The notes beneath the pieces are model-generated. The model was not told the origin of the DNA and ran no database searches. It saw only the letters and a program-made list of their open reading frames with translations. DNA of 64,000 nucleotides. Source: CAVVUC01 sp963751395 (GTDB lineage Bacteria > Verrucomicrobiota > Verrucomicrobiia > Chthoniobacterales > Chthoniobacteraceae). Below, piece by piece: positions 55,240-64,000 of this stretch (positions within the stretch are counted from its first letter, which is position 1; every line of letters begins with the position of its first letter). The stretch is from NCBI GenBank assembly GCA_963751395.1, contig CAVVUC010000002.1, positions 372,001 through 436,000 of the forward strand. Direction: 5' to 3'. A program made the position numbers and the translations under genes.

Positions 55240-56697
55240 ATGAAACCATTTCAAACCCTCATCTTGCTCGCCCTGATTCCGTCGGCCTCACTCCGCGCCG
55301 CCGACCAGCCGCCCGGCAAGCCCAACATCCTCTTCCTCTTTGCCGATGACCAGCGTGCCGACACAATCGCCGCGCTGGGCAATCCGATCATCCAAACGCC
55401 CAACCTCGACAGGCTCGCAAAAAGCGGCCTCGCCTTCAACTCCGCCTACATGCAGGGCGGAATGAATGCCGCGACGTGTGTCCCTTCCCGCGCCATGCTG
55501 CTCTCCGGGCGGACTCTGTTCCATATCGATGAAAAGCTGATCCGCGATGAAACATGGCCCACCGCCTTTGGCCGCGCGGGTTACACCACCTTTATCACGG
55601 GCAAGTGGCACAACGACGTGCCATCCGTTTTCAAGGCCCCGCGCAGTTCCCTTCCGCGCAGTTTCCAGATCGGACGCAGCATCGCCGGCGGCATGGACAA
55701 TCCGCTAAAAGCTCAACTGACCACCTTTACCAACGGCATCGCCGGCAAACCGATAACCGCACCGCAGCACGCCTGCGCCGTCTTTGCGGATGAGACGATC
55801 CGTTTCCTCAAGGAGCACAAGGAGGGACCTTTCTTCGCCTACCTTTCCTTCGATGCGCCGCATGATCCTCACATCGTGCCGGAGGATTTCCCCATTCGCT
55901 ACGATCCCGCTAAAATCCCGCTGCCACCGAATTTCCTTCCGCAGCATCCCTGGGACAACGGTGAGATGACCATCCGCGACGAGCAACTCCTGCCATGGCC
56001 GCGTCCGCCGGAACAAGTGCGCGCGATGCTCGCCGAATACTACCGCTACGTCTCGTATCTCGACGCCCAGATCGGCCGCGTGCTCGATGCGCTGGAAGCC
56101 TCTCCTTACGCGAAGAACACCATCGTCGTCTTCAGCGCCGACAGCGGCGTCGCCCGCGGCAGCCACGGTCTCATCGGCAAACAGAACCTCTATGAGCATT
56201 CCTTGCGCGTGCCCCTGATCATCAGCGGTCCCGGCATTCCGGCAGGGAAACGAACCGACGCCCTGTGCTATCTCTTCGATGTCCTGCCCACGCTCGGGAA
56301 ACTCTGCCAGGTCAGCGGCCCGACGACCAGTGACGGCATCGAGTTCACCCCCACGCTGCGCGATCCGGCGCAACCTGCGCGCAGCCAATTGATGTTTGCC
56401 TACAAGGATGTGCAACGCGCCGTGCGGGATGGTCGATGGAAACTCATCCGTTATCCGCTGGTTGACCGCACCCAGCTCTTCGATCTGCAGGCCGATCCAT
56501 TCGAAACCAACAACCTCGCCAACCAGCCCGGGCAAGCCGGGAAAATCGCGGAACTCACCGCCCTGCTTGAAAAGGAAATGCAACACGACGGAGATACCGC
56601 CCCGCTGACGGTTCAGAATCCGAAGCCCGCTGAGTGGACCCCGCCTGCGCAAACACCAAACCGCCCCAACCAAACCAGGCCTCCACGCAATCCATGA
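55240..56697 (+). CDS. Secreted sulfatase (copy 2), choline/iduronate-sulfatase-like
   Basis: 485 residues with signal peptide QTLILLALIPSASLRAA. Type I sulfatase motifs: PNILFLFADDQRADTIAALG (Asp-Asp near 36-37), CVPSR (80-84) in AATCVPSRAMLLSGR as formylglycine site, GYTTFITGKWHND, FFAYLSFDAPHDPHIVPEDF and IVVFSADSGVARGSHGLIGK (metal ligand Asp; the usual Asn is Ser). The C-terminus is Pro/Asn-rich. It starts 5 nt after copy 1 and overlaps copy 3 by 4 nt (ATGA). All three are presumably matured by a formylglycine-generating enzyme encoded elsewhere. Confidence 0.9.
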   Translation: MKPFQTLILLALIPSASLRAADQPPGKPNILFLFADDQRADTIAALGNPIIQTPNLDRLAKSGLAFNSAYMQGGMNAATCVPSRAMLLSGRTLFHIDEKLIRDETWPTAFGRAGYTTFITGKWHNDVPSVFKAPRSSLPRSFQIGRSIAGGMDNPLKAQLTTFTNGIAGKPITAPQHACAVFADETIRFLKEHKEGPFFAYLSFDAPHDPHIVPEDFPIRYDPAKIPLPPNFLPQHPWDNGEMTIRDEQLLPWPRPPEQVRAMLAEYYRYVSYLDAQIGRVLDALEASPYAKNTIVVFSADSGVARGSHGLIGKQNLYEHSLRVPLIISGPGIPAGKRTDALCYLFDVLPTLGKLCQVSGPTTSDGIEFTPTLRDPAQPARSQLMFAYKDVQRAVRDGRWKLIRYPLVDRTQLFDLQADPFETNNLANQPGQAGKIAELTALLEKEMQHDGDTAPLTVQNPKPAEWTPPAQTPNRPNQTRPPRNP

Positions 56698-58430
56698 AAC
56701 GCATCCTCACGCTCGCGGCCCTGCTGCTGGCGCCGCTGGCCGCGCTCACGGTGCCAGTGTCCATCGCCGCCGGCGCAGCCGCCAAACCCAACGTCCTGTT
56801 CATTGCCGTGGACGATCTGCGGCCGGAAATGGGCTGTTACGGCAACAAGGTCGTCAAGACGCCGAACCTCGACCGGCTCGCCGCCCGCGGCATCGTGTTC
56901 AACCGCGCCTACTGCCAGCAGGCCGTGTGCAGCCCGTCGCGCAGTTCGCTCATGACCGGCCGACGGCCGGACGCGACGCGCGTCTGGGATTTGGAGACGC
57001 ATTTCCGCGTTGCGTTGCCAGACGCGATCACGCTGCCGCAACATTTCAAGGCCAACGGCTACCACTGCGTCGCTTTCAGCAAGATTTACCATCACGGCTT
57101 CGAGGATGGCCGGTCATGGAGCGAGCCGCACTGGTACCCGAGCGGCCAGACCATCGACACCGATCCGCTCGATTGGACCAAGCGCACCACCAGGAAGACC
57201 GGCGACGGCGTCAAGGAATACGCCAGGACGCCGCTGCCCGCGGACAACGACAAACCCGGTGGCGGGAAGAGCGGCAAAAGGCCGAAGGGGAACGCATTCG
57301 AGGTCAGTGCGAAGAGCGACGATGAATTGCCAGACGGTTTCACCGCCGCAACGGCGATCGAGAAATTGCACGAGCTGAAAACTAAGGGCCAGCCGTTCTT
57401 CCTCGCCGTCGGCTTCCTCAAGCCGCATCTGCCGTTCGTCGCGCCGAAGAAATACTGGGACCTTTACGACCCGGCCAGGATTCCGCTGCCGTTGATCGAT
57501 CACCTGCCCGAAGGCGCCCCCGGGTTCGCGGGCCACAACAACGGCGAGTTGCATTCTTACGCCAACGTACCGAAAGGCGACCCGATCCCGGCGGAGTTCG
57601 CGAAGACGCTGCGCCACGGCTACTACGCCTGCGTCAGCTACACCGACGCCCAGGTCGGCCGGTTGCTCGACGCGCTCGAGAAGGAAGGGCTCGCGGACAA
57701 CACCATCATCGTCCTCTGGGGCGACCACGGCTGGCAACTCGGCGACCACGGTCTCTGGCACAAGCACACCAACTTCGAACTCGCCACCCGCGCGCCGCTC
57801 CTCATGAGCGTGCCGGGGCAGAAGACGGCCGGCCAAAAGTGCGACGCTCCGGTCGAGTTCGTGGACGTTTACCCGACGCTCGCCGACGTCTGCGGGCTGC
57901 CGATTCCGGCCGGCCTCGACGGGGTGAGCCTCAAGCCCTGGCTCGAAAACCCGGCGGCACCGGCCACCAAGGTCGCCATCAGCCAATACCCGCGCGGCGG
58001 CACGCAGACAGGCAATCGTCCGTTGATGGGCTACAGCATCCGCGACGCGCGCTGGCGGCTGACCGTCTGGCGCGACCGGCGCGACGGCACCGCCGTGGCA
58101 ACGGAACTTTACGACGAACAAAACGATCCGGCCGAGTCGAAGAATCTGGCCGGTGCCAATCCCGACGTCGTCACCCGTCTGAGCGGGTTCCTGCCATCGC
58201 TGCCGACGCCGGGTCAAGCGAAAGGGAATGACCCGAAACCGGGCGGGGATCGCGTCGCTCTATTTGAGAAGAAGGATAAGAACCACGATAACAAACTCAC
58301 CTTCGAGGAATTCATGGCCAACCAGCCCGATCCGAAAGCCGCAAAGAATCGTTTTGAGCAATGGGACGTGGACAAGAAAGGATTTCTCACCCGCGATGAG
58401 TTCATCAACCAGAGAGGCAAAACGAAGTGA
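56694..58430 (+). CDS. Secreted iduronate-2-sulfatase-like sulfatase (copy 3) with C-terminal EF-hands
   Basis: 578 residues with signal peptide MKRILTLAALLLAPLAALTV. Sulfatase core: PNVLFIAVDDLRPEMGCYGN (32-51), CSPSR (79-83) in AVCSPSRSSLMTGR, FFLAVGFLKPHLPFVAPKKY, IIVLWGDHGWQLGDHGLWHK (metal ligands) and FVDVYPTLADVCGLP, all matching the iduronate-2-sulfatase group. After about residue 520 comes an unusual C-terminal pair of EF-hands: FEKKDKNHDNKLTFEEF and QWDVDKKGFLTRDEF, each with the D-x-N/D-x-D/K-G pattern. EF-hands suggest Ca2+-dependent stability or anchoring. It overlaps copy 2 by 4 nt and the beta-helix gene by 4 nt. Confidence 0.92.
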   Translation: MKRILTLAALLLAPLAALTVPVSIAAGAAAKPNVLFIAVDDLRPEMGCYGNKVVKTPNLDRLAARGIVFNRAYCQQAVCSPSRSSLMTGRRPDATRVWDLETHFRVALPDAITLPQHFKANGYHCVAFSKIYHHGFEDGRSWSEPHWYPSGQTIDTDPLDWTKRTTRKTGDGVKEYARTPLPADNDKPGGGKSGKRPKGNAFEVSAKSDDELPDGFTAATAIEKLHELKTKGQPFFLAVGFLKPHLPFVAPKKYWDLYDPARIPLPLIDHLPEGAPGFAGHNNGELHSYANVPKGDPIPAEFAKTLRHGYYACVSYTDAQVGRLLDALEKEGLADNTIIVLWGDHGWQLGDHGLWHKHTNFELATRAPLLMSVPGQKTAGQKCDAPVEFVDVYPTLADVCGLPIPAGLDGVSLKPWLENPAAPATKVAISQYPRGGTQTGNRPLMGYSIRDARWRLTVWRDRRDGTAVATELYDEQNDPAESKNLAGANPDVVTRLSGFLPSLPTPGQAKGNDPKPGGDRVALFEKKDKNHDNKLTFEEFMANQPDPKAAKNRFEQWDVDKKGFLTRDEFINQRGKTK

Positions 58431-60454
58431 ATTTGCCACAAAATGTCCTGGTCATTGCGCCCCTGTTGCTGGCTTCGCTGGCCGCGCTTCGCGCTGGTGA
58501 AGTTGAGGCCGGGAACGGGCTTTGCAATTCGAACGTCGCCGCAGAGAAACTGCCATCCGCCGCCACCTCGGCGCAGTCATTCTTCACGCCAATCCAGCGC
58601 GAGATTCTCGCTGCCAAATCACCGCCGCCCGTCGCGGCGGAGTTCAGTTTCGATGCTCCGGCAGGCCCACAATTTTCCGAGGCGGAGAAGGAGGCGCAGC
58701 GCGAACGCGGCCGGCAGGTGCTGCCGATGGTCCGGAAAGCCTTCGAGAACGGTGAGCGCGAGGTGCGGATCGCGCCGGGGGATTATCGTTTCGGGCAGGA
58801 GCGCAAGGAGGGAGCGAAAACGATTTACCCGTTGCATTTTGAAGGCATGCAGCGCGACCCGGAGCATCCGTTCGTGATCGATGCCACGGGCGCGACGTTT
58901 TGGTTCGAGCTCGGCGATGAACAGATGCCGCCGGGACATTACTGTGTCGGGTTTCGGAATTGCCGCAACATCGTCCTGCGCGGCGCGATCCTCGATCGCG
59001 GCACCCGGGGCTGCATTGAAGGCCGCATCACGCGCATTGACCGGGCGGGCAATCGCTTTGAGATCCAGCCTTCGCCCGGCGCCGTCGTGCCGGCGACTTA
59101 CAATGGCAATGGCGATCAGCGCCTGTTGCCCTTCAAAAGCGATGGCCGATTCTGCGCGCCGCTTTACGATTTGCAGGCCGGGCGCCACAAGCTGAATTAC
59201 AAGGACATCACGCCCTCTGCCGAGGGGCGCTACTGGGTGAACCTGCGCGCCCCGGATTTGATGGAGCGCATCCATGATGCGGACTGGGAGCGTGCCTACG
59301 GTGAACTGGGCGTGCTGCGCGTCGGCGACGGGTTGTCCTGCCTCTATACCAGTGCGGTTGCGATCGCGCTCTCGGATTCGGCGAACCTGACCATGCACGG
59401 CGTGAGCGTCTTTGTCGCCAAGGGTGGTCCGAGCGAGTGCGGTGGCGATGGCGCGCACCTCTGGAAAGATTGCTACTTCGGCCCGCGCCCCGGCACCAGC
59501 CAGTGGAAGGGTGCCGACGGATTCCTGTGCCGCTCCACCCGCCATGGAACGACGATGGACAATGTCACCATCCGGCACACGGCTGATGACCTGCAAAACA
59601 TCCATGGCATCTGGGGCAAGGTGAAAGCCGTGTCCGGCCAAACAGTGACACTGGAGGCGAATGCCGCACTGCGTCCCACGCTCAACAATGCCCGTCCCGG
59701 CGATCGCTTGCGTTTCATTCACCGAAAGACTGGCAAGTTTCTCGGCGAAGCAAAGTTCGCGGCCCACAAAGAGTTCGTAATCACGCTCGACCAGGACGCC
59801 TCACGCTTCATCGACGCTCAAGCCGAGTGGCCCGAGCACGAGTGCGCCGGTTGGCTCGTGCAGAATTGCCGGTGGGAAGACAACTTTCAGCGCCTGCTCA
59901 TCATGTCCGGCCCCGGCACGGTGCGTGGCTGCAGCTTCATTCGCATGGGTGGCAGTATCGGGCTGAACACCGGCATGGGCCTGGTTGGCGGCATCCCCAG
60001 CGACATCACCATCGCCGACAACACGTTCATCGACGTGAATCCGCGCCCTCAGGGCCCGGTCATTGCGGCGAGCGCCCACAATGCGCTCGGCCAGGAGGGC
60101 GTCCCGCCCATCGAACGCCTCGTCATCACGGGCAACACTTTCGTCCGATCCGGTGGCCCCGCCCTGAAGCTCGCCGGCATCCAGGAAAGCCGCATCGAAA
60201 ACAACCGCTTCGAATCACCCGTGCGCGCCACCGTCCTCGCGAGACCAGAGGACGAGATCACCCGCCAGGCAATCGTCCTGCGCCACAGTCGTGGCGTGGA
60301 GGTGAAAGGTAACACGCTCGATGATTCTGAGAAGCACACCCAACCCGATCCCTGCAGCCAGAGCCCAATGCTCGGCCTCGACGGGACGAAAGAGATTACG
60401 CTCGATGGCCGGCACCTCGATGACGCCCCGAAGCGAAACAACAAAACCAAGTGA
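58427..60454 (+). CDS. Secreted right-handed parallel beta-helix protein
   Basis: 675 residues starting at GTG, which shares bases with the sulfatase stop (GTGA). A signal peptide (VLVIAPLLLASLAALRAGEV) precedes a right-handed beta-helix with recurring N-I-V-L-R and I-x-x-N-x-F turns: CVGFRNCRNIVLRGAILDRG, ADDLQNIHGIWGKVKAVSGQ, LIMSGPGTVRGCSFIRMGGS, ITIADNTFIDVNPRPQGPVI, RLVITGNTFVRSGGPALKLA and SRIENNRFESPVRATVLARP. Such folds are typical of pectate lyases, polygalacturonases and carrageenases/fucanases. No catalytic triad is evident, so lyase or hydrolase assignment is open. Confidence 0.82.
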   Translation: MNLPQNVLVIAPLLLASLAALRAGEVEAGNGLCNSNVAAEKLPSAATSAQSFFTPIQREILAAKSPPPVAAEFSFDAPAGPQFSEAEKEAQRERGRQVLPMVRKAFENGEREVRIAPGDYRFGQERKEGAKTIYPLHFEGMQRDPEHPFVIDATGATFWFELGDEQMPPGHYCVGFRNCRNIVLRGAILDRGTRGCIEGRITRIDRAGNRFEIQPSPGAVVPATYNGNGDQRLLPFKSDGRFCAPLYDLQAGRHKLNYKDITPSAEGRYWVNLRAPDLMERIHDADWERAYGELGVLRVGDGLSCLYTSAVAIALSDSANLTMHGVSVFVAKGGPSECGGDGAHLWKDCYFGPRPGTSQWKGADGFLCRSTRHGTTMDNVTIRHTADDLQNIHGIWGKVKAVSGQTVTLEANAALRPTLNNARPGDRLRFIHRKTGKFLGEAKFAAHKEFVITLDQDASRFIDAQAEWPEHECAGWLVQNCRWEDNFQRLLIMSGPGTVRGCSFIRMGGSIGLNTGMGLVGGIPSDITIADNTFIDVNPRPQGPVIAASAHNALGQEGVPPIERLVITGNTFVRSGGPALKLAGIQESRIENNRFESPVRATVLARPEDEITRQAIVLRHSRGVEVKGNTLDDSEKHTQPDPCSQSPMLGLDGTKEITLDGRHLDDAPKRNNKTK

Positions 60455-60583
60455 ACAATCCCGGAGCGCAAGCGCCTGCGGGGATTCAACAGATTTTGTC
60501 AGCAGTATGTTCCCATCGACACCCGACAAGCAGCGAGAGAACAATACAACAGAACCAAGTATAAACTGCCAACCATACACACA

Positions 60584-62065
60584 ATGAAAGCGCTGGGGAT
60601 CGCCATTCTGATCGTATTCCGCCTCCTGCCTGTTTCGGGCGGGCTTCACGCCGCCGAGGCTTTGCCGCGGGTGAAACCAAATCAGGCGGAGGTGGGCTCG
60701 GAGTGGGTGGTTCAGCCGCTGGATACCGGCGCAGCGCTGGTCAATCCGGCGATGGGCTGGACTCTGCATTTCTATTCCAACGCGCCCAAAAACTACGGCT
60801 CCAAGTTGCTCCCCAGCGATACGGTGGACGATTTTCCGGGACTGTCCACGGTCTATCTCCGTCTGCCTTGGGCCTATCTGGAACCCCGCGAGGGCGAGTT
60901 CAACTGGGCCATCCTCGACACCCCTGCGCAGCGTTGGATCGCCAAGGGCAAGCGCATCGCCCTGCGGCTGACGTGTTCCGAGGGTTGGTTGAAATTCGCG
61001 ACCCCTGAATGGGTCAAGTCTGCCGGGGCCAAGGGCACATTCTGGAATATGGGCGAAGGGCGCAATCCCAATGGAAAAGCCTGGGATCCGTTTTTTGACG
61101 ACCCGGTTTTTCTGAAGAAACTGGACCGGTTTCTGGCCGCTGCCGCCGCCCGCTACGACGGGAATCCCAACGTCGCGTTCATTGATGTCGGCACGTATGG
61201 TCTTTGGGGGGAAGGTCACACCCACATGAGCAGCCAGCAGGACAGCTTCGAGATCAAGAAAGTCCACATTGACTTGCACCTGCAACATTTCAAAAAAACC
61301 CAACTCTGCATCAGCGATGATTTCGCCGGTCACGATCAGCCGGGCCTCCACTTTCCCATCACCGATTACGCGCTGGCCAAAGGAGTCACCCTCCGGGATG
61401 ACAGCATCCTGGTCCAGCCGGCACCGCACGCGTGGTATCACGCGGAAATGGCCCAGGCGTTCTGGCCGAAGTTTCCGGTCATTCTCGAACACGAACACTA
61501 TGGCAGCTCAAAGCAGAGACAGGCCTGGGATCCTGATCTCCTGCTCCGGTCGGTCGAGGATTACCACGCCAGTTTCATGTCCATCCACTGGTGGCCGAGG
61601 GAACTGCTCGAACAGAATCGCCAGGTCATCCATCAGATCAATCTGCGGATGGGGTATCGCCTTCATCCAGTCGAGGTCATCGGCCCGAAATCGGTCGAGA
61701 TTGGCAAGCCATTTCAGGTTCGGTGGACTTGGGCCAACCACGGAGTCGCCCCCTGCTATCCGGGTGGCTTTCCCGCCCTGACACTCAAGGACAAGACGGG
61801 TGGCATTGTCGCGGTGCTCACAGATGAACATTTCAATCTGCGCGATCTGGAAACCGGACCGGCTGGGCACAGCCCGGTGAAACCGCTGCAGAGCACCTTC
61901 ACCGTCGGCTTGATTGCGCCGACCACCCTGCCAGGCACGGTGCACGTGTTTGTCTCCGTGGGCGAGCGTGACGGCACGCCGAGGATCGCGCTGCCGTTGC
62001 CCGAAGACGATGGCCAGCGCTGGTATCGGTTGGGTTCGCTGAACTTGAAAACTTCATCACCATGA
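60584..62065 (+). CDS. Secreted DUF4832-type glycoside-hydrolase-like protein
   Basis: 493 residues with signal peptide MKALGIAILIVFRLLPVSGG. The N-terminal half looks like a TIM barrel: NPAMGWTLHFYSNAPKNYGS, STVYLRLPWAYLEPREGEFN (a GH42/GH5-like strand), RIALRLTCSEGWLKFATPEW and NVAFIDVGTYGLWGEGHTHM (Glu candidate). FMSIHWWPRELLEQNRQVIH leads into a beta-sandwich (RWTWANHGVAPCYPGGFPAL). This matches the DUF4832 architecture as I remember it. It is presumably a glycosidase. It starts 129 nt after the beta-helix gene and overlaps the next by 4 nt. Confidence 0.72.
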   Translation: MKALGIAILIVFRLLPVSGGLHAAEALPRVKPNQAEVGSEWVVQPLDTGAALVNPAMGWTLHFYSNAPKNYGSKLLPSDTVDDFPGLSTVYLRLPWAYLEPREGEFNWAILDTPAQRWIAKGKRIALRLTCSEGWLKFATPEWVKSAGAKGTFWNMGEGRNPNGKAWDPFFDDPVFLKKLDRFLAAAAARYDGNPNVAFIDVGTYGLWGEGHTHMSSQQDSFEIKKVHIDLHLQHFKKTQLCISDDFAGHDQPGLHFPITDYALAKGVTLRDDSILVQPAPHAWYHAEMAQAFWPKFPVILEHEHYGSSKQRQAWDPDLLLRSVEDYHASFMSIHWWPRELLEQNRQVIHQINLRMGYRLHPVEVIGPKSVEIGKPFQVRWTWANHGVAPCYPGGFPALTLKDKTGGIVAVLTDEHFNLRDLETGPAGHSPVKPLQSTFTVGLIAPTTLPGTVHVFVSVGERDGTPRIALPLPEDDGQRWYRLGSLNLKTSSP

Positions 62066-63741
62066 TTTCCACAAGGTGGCCGATTCAAGCTGTGGGTGAG
62101 ATATGCGGACTAGTCGCTCTCTTCGCCTTGCTGACGTGGCCGTGTGCCGCTCAGGACACCTCGTCCAACGCCACAAAACCAACCCCTGTTGGTAACGTGA
62201 CCTCCCATTCCCAGGGACTCCACGGCTACATCGGCTTCGGCCACGAGAAGCTTCCGGCCGATGGCGGCTACAACGCGGGCATGGGCTTCTATGCCGCCGT
62301 CTGGCCGCTGACGGATCAGCCGCTGGCCGGTTTCCAAATCGGTCTGCCGGGCACGTGGATTCAGCCCGACAACTCGGACAACCAGGACAAACCGCTCGCG
62401 CCGGAGGGCACGCGCGCGCGCAAGTGGCCGGAGCGCGGCCCGACGTGGAGCAGCGTCTTTCAGACCGTGGAAGGCGGCCTGGGTTACTGGGCGGGCAACC
62501 ATTTCCGCTACGGTCCGCCGAAGTTCAGCATGAACGGCACGCCGCAATGCTACGACTACGAAATCGGCTCGCCCGGCTGGTCCTTCTTCTACAGCAACGA
62601 GGCGCTGCCCGATGATCGCCTCGGCATTGCGCAGTTGAGCAACCGCCTGCTGATTCCTCCCGATGGGCTGCCGTTCCAGGGCAATCCCAACGGCGAGTTC
62701 CTCGGCTACACCTGGATGGCGCTGCCATTCACGGATTCCACTGCCGGCGATCCGCCGACGGGCGATCAGAGTTGGACCTGCTTTCTCAGCGCCGCCAACT
62801 TCAAAGGCCCGATCGCCTACTACATTCCCGAGACCTGGAGCAAGATCGGCAGGTTGTTCAACGATCCGTTCCTCCACGGCCGCGGCCTCGACGCCCGTCC
62901 CGGCAAAATGGGCGGCGGCGCCATGGAGATCAACACCGTGCCGTGCTCCGATTCCAGGGACGAGCAGGGAACGGCCTACTCCAAGCTGCCCAAACTGCAA
63001 TTCCCGGTGGACGCCGATGGCCGCGCCTACCTGGTTCAGGACGTCACTTACTACTCGAAGACCGCGCTCTACGACGCCTTCAAGGCCTGGCGGGATGGCG
63101 GACCAACTTGCTCCGGACAATTTGACGGAAAGGGCGCGTGGAAACCGAAACTCAATACGCACACGACGCGCTACACCCAGGCGGGCAGGAAAATCACCGG
63201 CGTGGAGAAAATTTTCGACACCCGCATTTTCGAAGGCAACGTGTGGGGGTTGCAGTGGTCCAACTCCGACAGCGCAGCGAAAGGCATTTTCCCGCAATAC
63301 TACAAGCATGTCGGCGAGGAGCGCGTGGCCGTGCCGGCAGAAGATGTGCCCGCAGAAACCAAACTCCTCAAGCAGGAATTCAAGCAGGCCAAGATGGGAG
63401 CGCCATACACCTCGCCCGGCGGAGGTGCGTGGACTGAGCCCGGCCCGAAGCTTGGACCGTTCACCACCCGGCTCGGTGATGGTTCGGTGGTGACCTATTC
63501 CTGGTATCGTTTCGTGGACCAACCGTCCTTCCAGCAATACCACTGGAGCGCGGAGAAAAAGGCGAAGCTGCAGGCGTTGGTGGAAAAACTGCATGCGAAC
63601 TGGCCATCGGACCGCAACTACATGCCCCCGCCCACGCGGGGGAAATTGGTGGTGCTCGATCCCTCGCTACTCGTCACACCGCCCCCGGGTCTTGAGGCGG
63701 GCTACGTCCCCATTGTCACCCGTCAGGCAGCGAAAGAATAA
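62062..63741 (+). CDS. Secreted protein of unknown function, 559 aa
   Basis: A signal peptide (GEICGLVALFALLTWPCAAQ) precedes a large domain rich in aromatic residues and Gly: HGYIGFGHEKLPADGGYNAG, FQIGLPGTWIQPDNSDNQDK, TVEGGLGYWAGNHFRYGPPK, VQDVTYYSKTALYDAFKAWR and RLGDGSVVTYSWYRFVDQPS. No catalytic motif or family is recognised. It overlaps the DUF4832 gene by 4 nt and is followed 23 nt later by another exported gene, so it belongs to the same operon. Lectin-like or glycosidase accessory roles are guesses. Confidence 0.75.
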   Translation: MISTRWPIQAVGEICGLVALFALLTWPCAAQDTSSNATKPTPVGNVTSHSQGLHGYIGFGHEKLPADGGYNAGMGFYAAVWPLTDQPLAGFQIGLPGTWIQPDNSDNQDKPLAPEGTRARKWPERGPTWSSVFQTVEGGLGYWAGNHFRYGPPKFSMNGTPQCYDYEIGSPGWSFFYSNEALPDDRLGIAQLSNRLLIPPDGLPFQGNPNGEFLGYTWMALPFTDSTAGDPPTGDQSWTCFLSAANFKGPIAYYIPETWSKIGRLFNDPFLHGRGLDARPGKMGGGAMEINTVPCSDSRDEQGTAYSKLPKLQFPVDADGRAYLVQDVTYYSKTALYDAFKAWRDGGPTCSGQFDGKGAWKPKLNTHTTRYTQAGRKITGVEKIFDTRIFEGNVWGLQWSNSDSAAKGIFPQYYKHVGEERVAVPAEDVPAETKLLKQEFKQAKMGAPYTSPGGGAWTEPGPKLGPFTTRLGDGSVVTYSWYRFVDQPSFQQYHWSAEKKAKLQALVEKLHANWPSDRNYMPPPTRGKLVVLDPSLLVTPPPGLEAGYVPIVTRQAAKE

Positions 63742-63764
63742 ACCAGCCACGCCCGATCTGAACC

Positions 63765-64000
63765 ATGAAACACACACGTCAACTCATTCCCGTGTTGCTT
63801 TTTGCCATGGTGTCCGCAGCCGACGGCCAATCGGCGTCTGAACGCTATGCGGATTATGAAAAACTTGTGGCGGAAACCCACAAAGCCTCGCTCAAGCTGC
63901 GTGAAGAGGCTTTGCGCAAAACCATCGCCAAAGACTCGGCCTGGCCCCAGGGCATCTGGGGCGACAACCTCTGGACCCTCTCGGCTCTCTATCTGAATGA
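63765..64000 (+). CDS. Secreted protein, 3' end cut by window edge
   Basis: An ATG 23 nt after the preceding gene opens MKHTRQLIPVLLFAMVSAAD, a signal peptide, followed by ERYADYEKLVAETHKASLKL, an amphipathic helix, and WPQGIWGDNLWTLSALYLN. The frame is open to base 64000. No family is assigned from this part; the sugar-degradation operon context suggests another secreted enzyme. Confidence 0.7.
   Translation, partial: MKHTRQLIPVLLFAMVSAADGQSASERYADYEKLVAETHKASLKLREEALRKTIAKDSAWPQGIWGDNLWTLSALYLN

Noticed and set aside
62110..63594. 494-codon minus-strand frame
   Set aside because: Antisense to the clear exported protein on the plus strand, without signal or domain.

Overview
The window is GC-rich and reads as a chromosomal segment from a member of the Verrucomicrobiota, probably a polysaccharide degrader. 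Evidence for this: a 51-residue basic protein of the Verrucomicrobia/Chlamydia 'MSQHRSLKG' type, three PEP-CTERM proteins, two very long autotransporter-type beta-repeat proteins, a XylR-like regulator (sugar-binding plus AraC domain), and a dense block of secreted alpha-L-fucosidases and sulfatases. The lineage is inferred from gene content. No rRNA, tRNA or CRISPR array was seen.

Layout. 1-7.9 kb: CCA-adding enzyme (cut by the left edge), small membrane and stress-type genes, a HEAT-repeat lipoprotein, a GH43-like secreted enzyme and a XylR-type regulator. 8-19.2 kb: two tandem paralogous giant PEP-CTERM/autotransporter-repeat genes, the second with a 1-nt frameshift. 19.3-24.4 kb: an overlapping DUF1573-rhodanese-MauE operon, a CHASE2 protein, fabD and nadA. 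24.7-26.6 kb: what I read as a decayed integron, with two near-identical attC-like hairpin sites, a ParE-type toxin-antitoxin cassette, a small membrane-protein cassette and a C-terminal integron-integrase fragment whose catalytic Tyr is Cys. 27-32.1 kb: eIF1/SUI1-like protein, isocitrate dehydrogenase (frameshifted), a short PEP-CTERM protein, an AI-2E family transporter and a small membrane protein. 32.1-38.8 kb: a CusCBA-type metal-efflux operon, with five metal-binding modules on the CusB-like protein and a Cys-rich secreted protein in front. 39-50.2 kb: leftward run of five GH29 alpha-L-fucosidases, one GH16, one GH38-like enzyme and an exported mutarotase. 50.3-52.9 kb: a divergent GntR(FCD) regulator and Na+/solute symporter sharing an operator-like inverted repeat. 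52.9-64 kb: gene fragments, then three sulfatases, a beta-helix protein and further secreted proteins, all rightward and mostly with 4-nt overlaps.

Working together. The 39-64 kb block looks like one utilisation locus for a sulfated, fucose-containing polysaccharide. Sulfatases would desulfate, exo-fucosidases, the GH38-like enzyme and GH16 would trim, the mutarotase would equilibrate the released deoxysugar, and the symporter would import it under GntR control. The substrate (fucan-like or another sulfated glycan) is an inference.

Quality note. Five single-base indels interrupt otherwise conserved genes (second giant gene, icd twice, cusC, first sulfatase). Four lie in CCGG-like contexts, so sequence error should be excluded before calling them pseudogenes.
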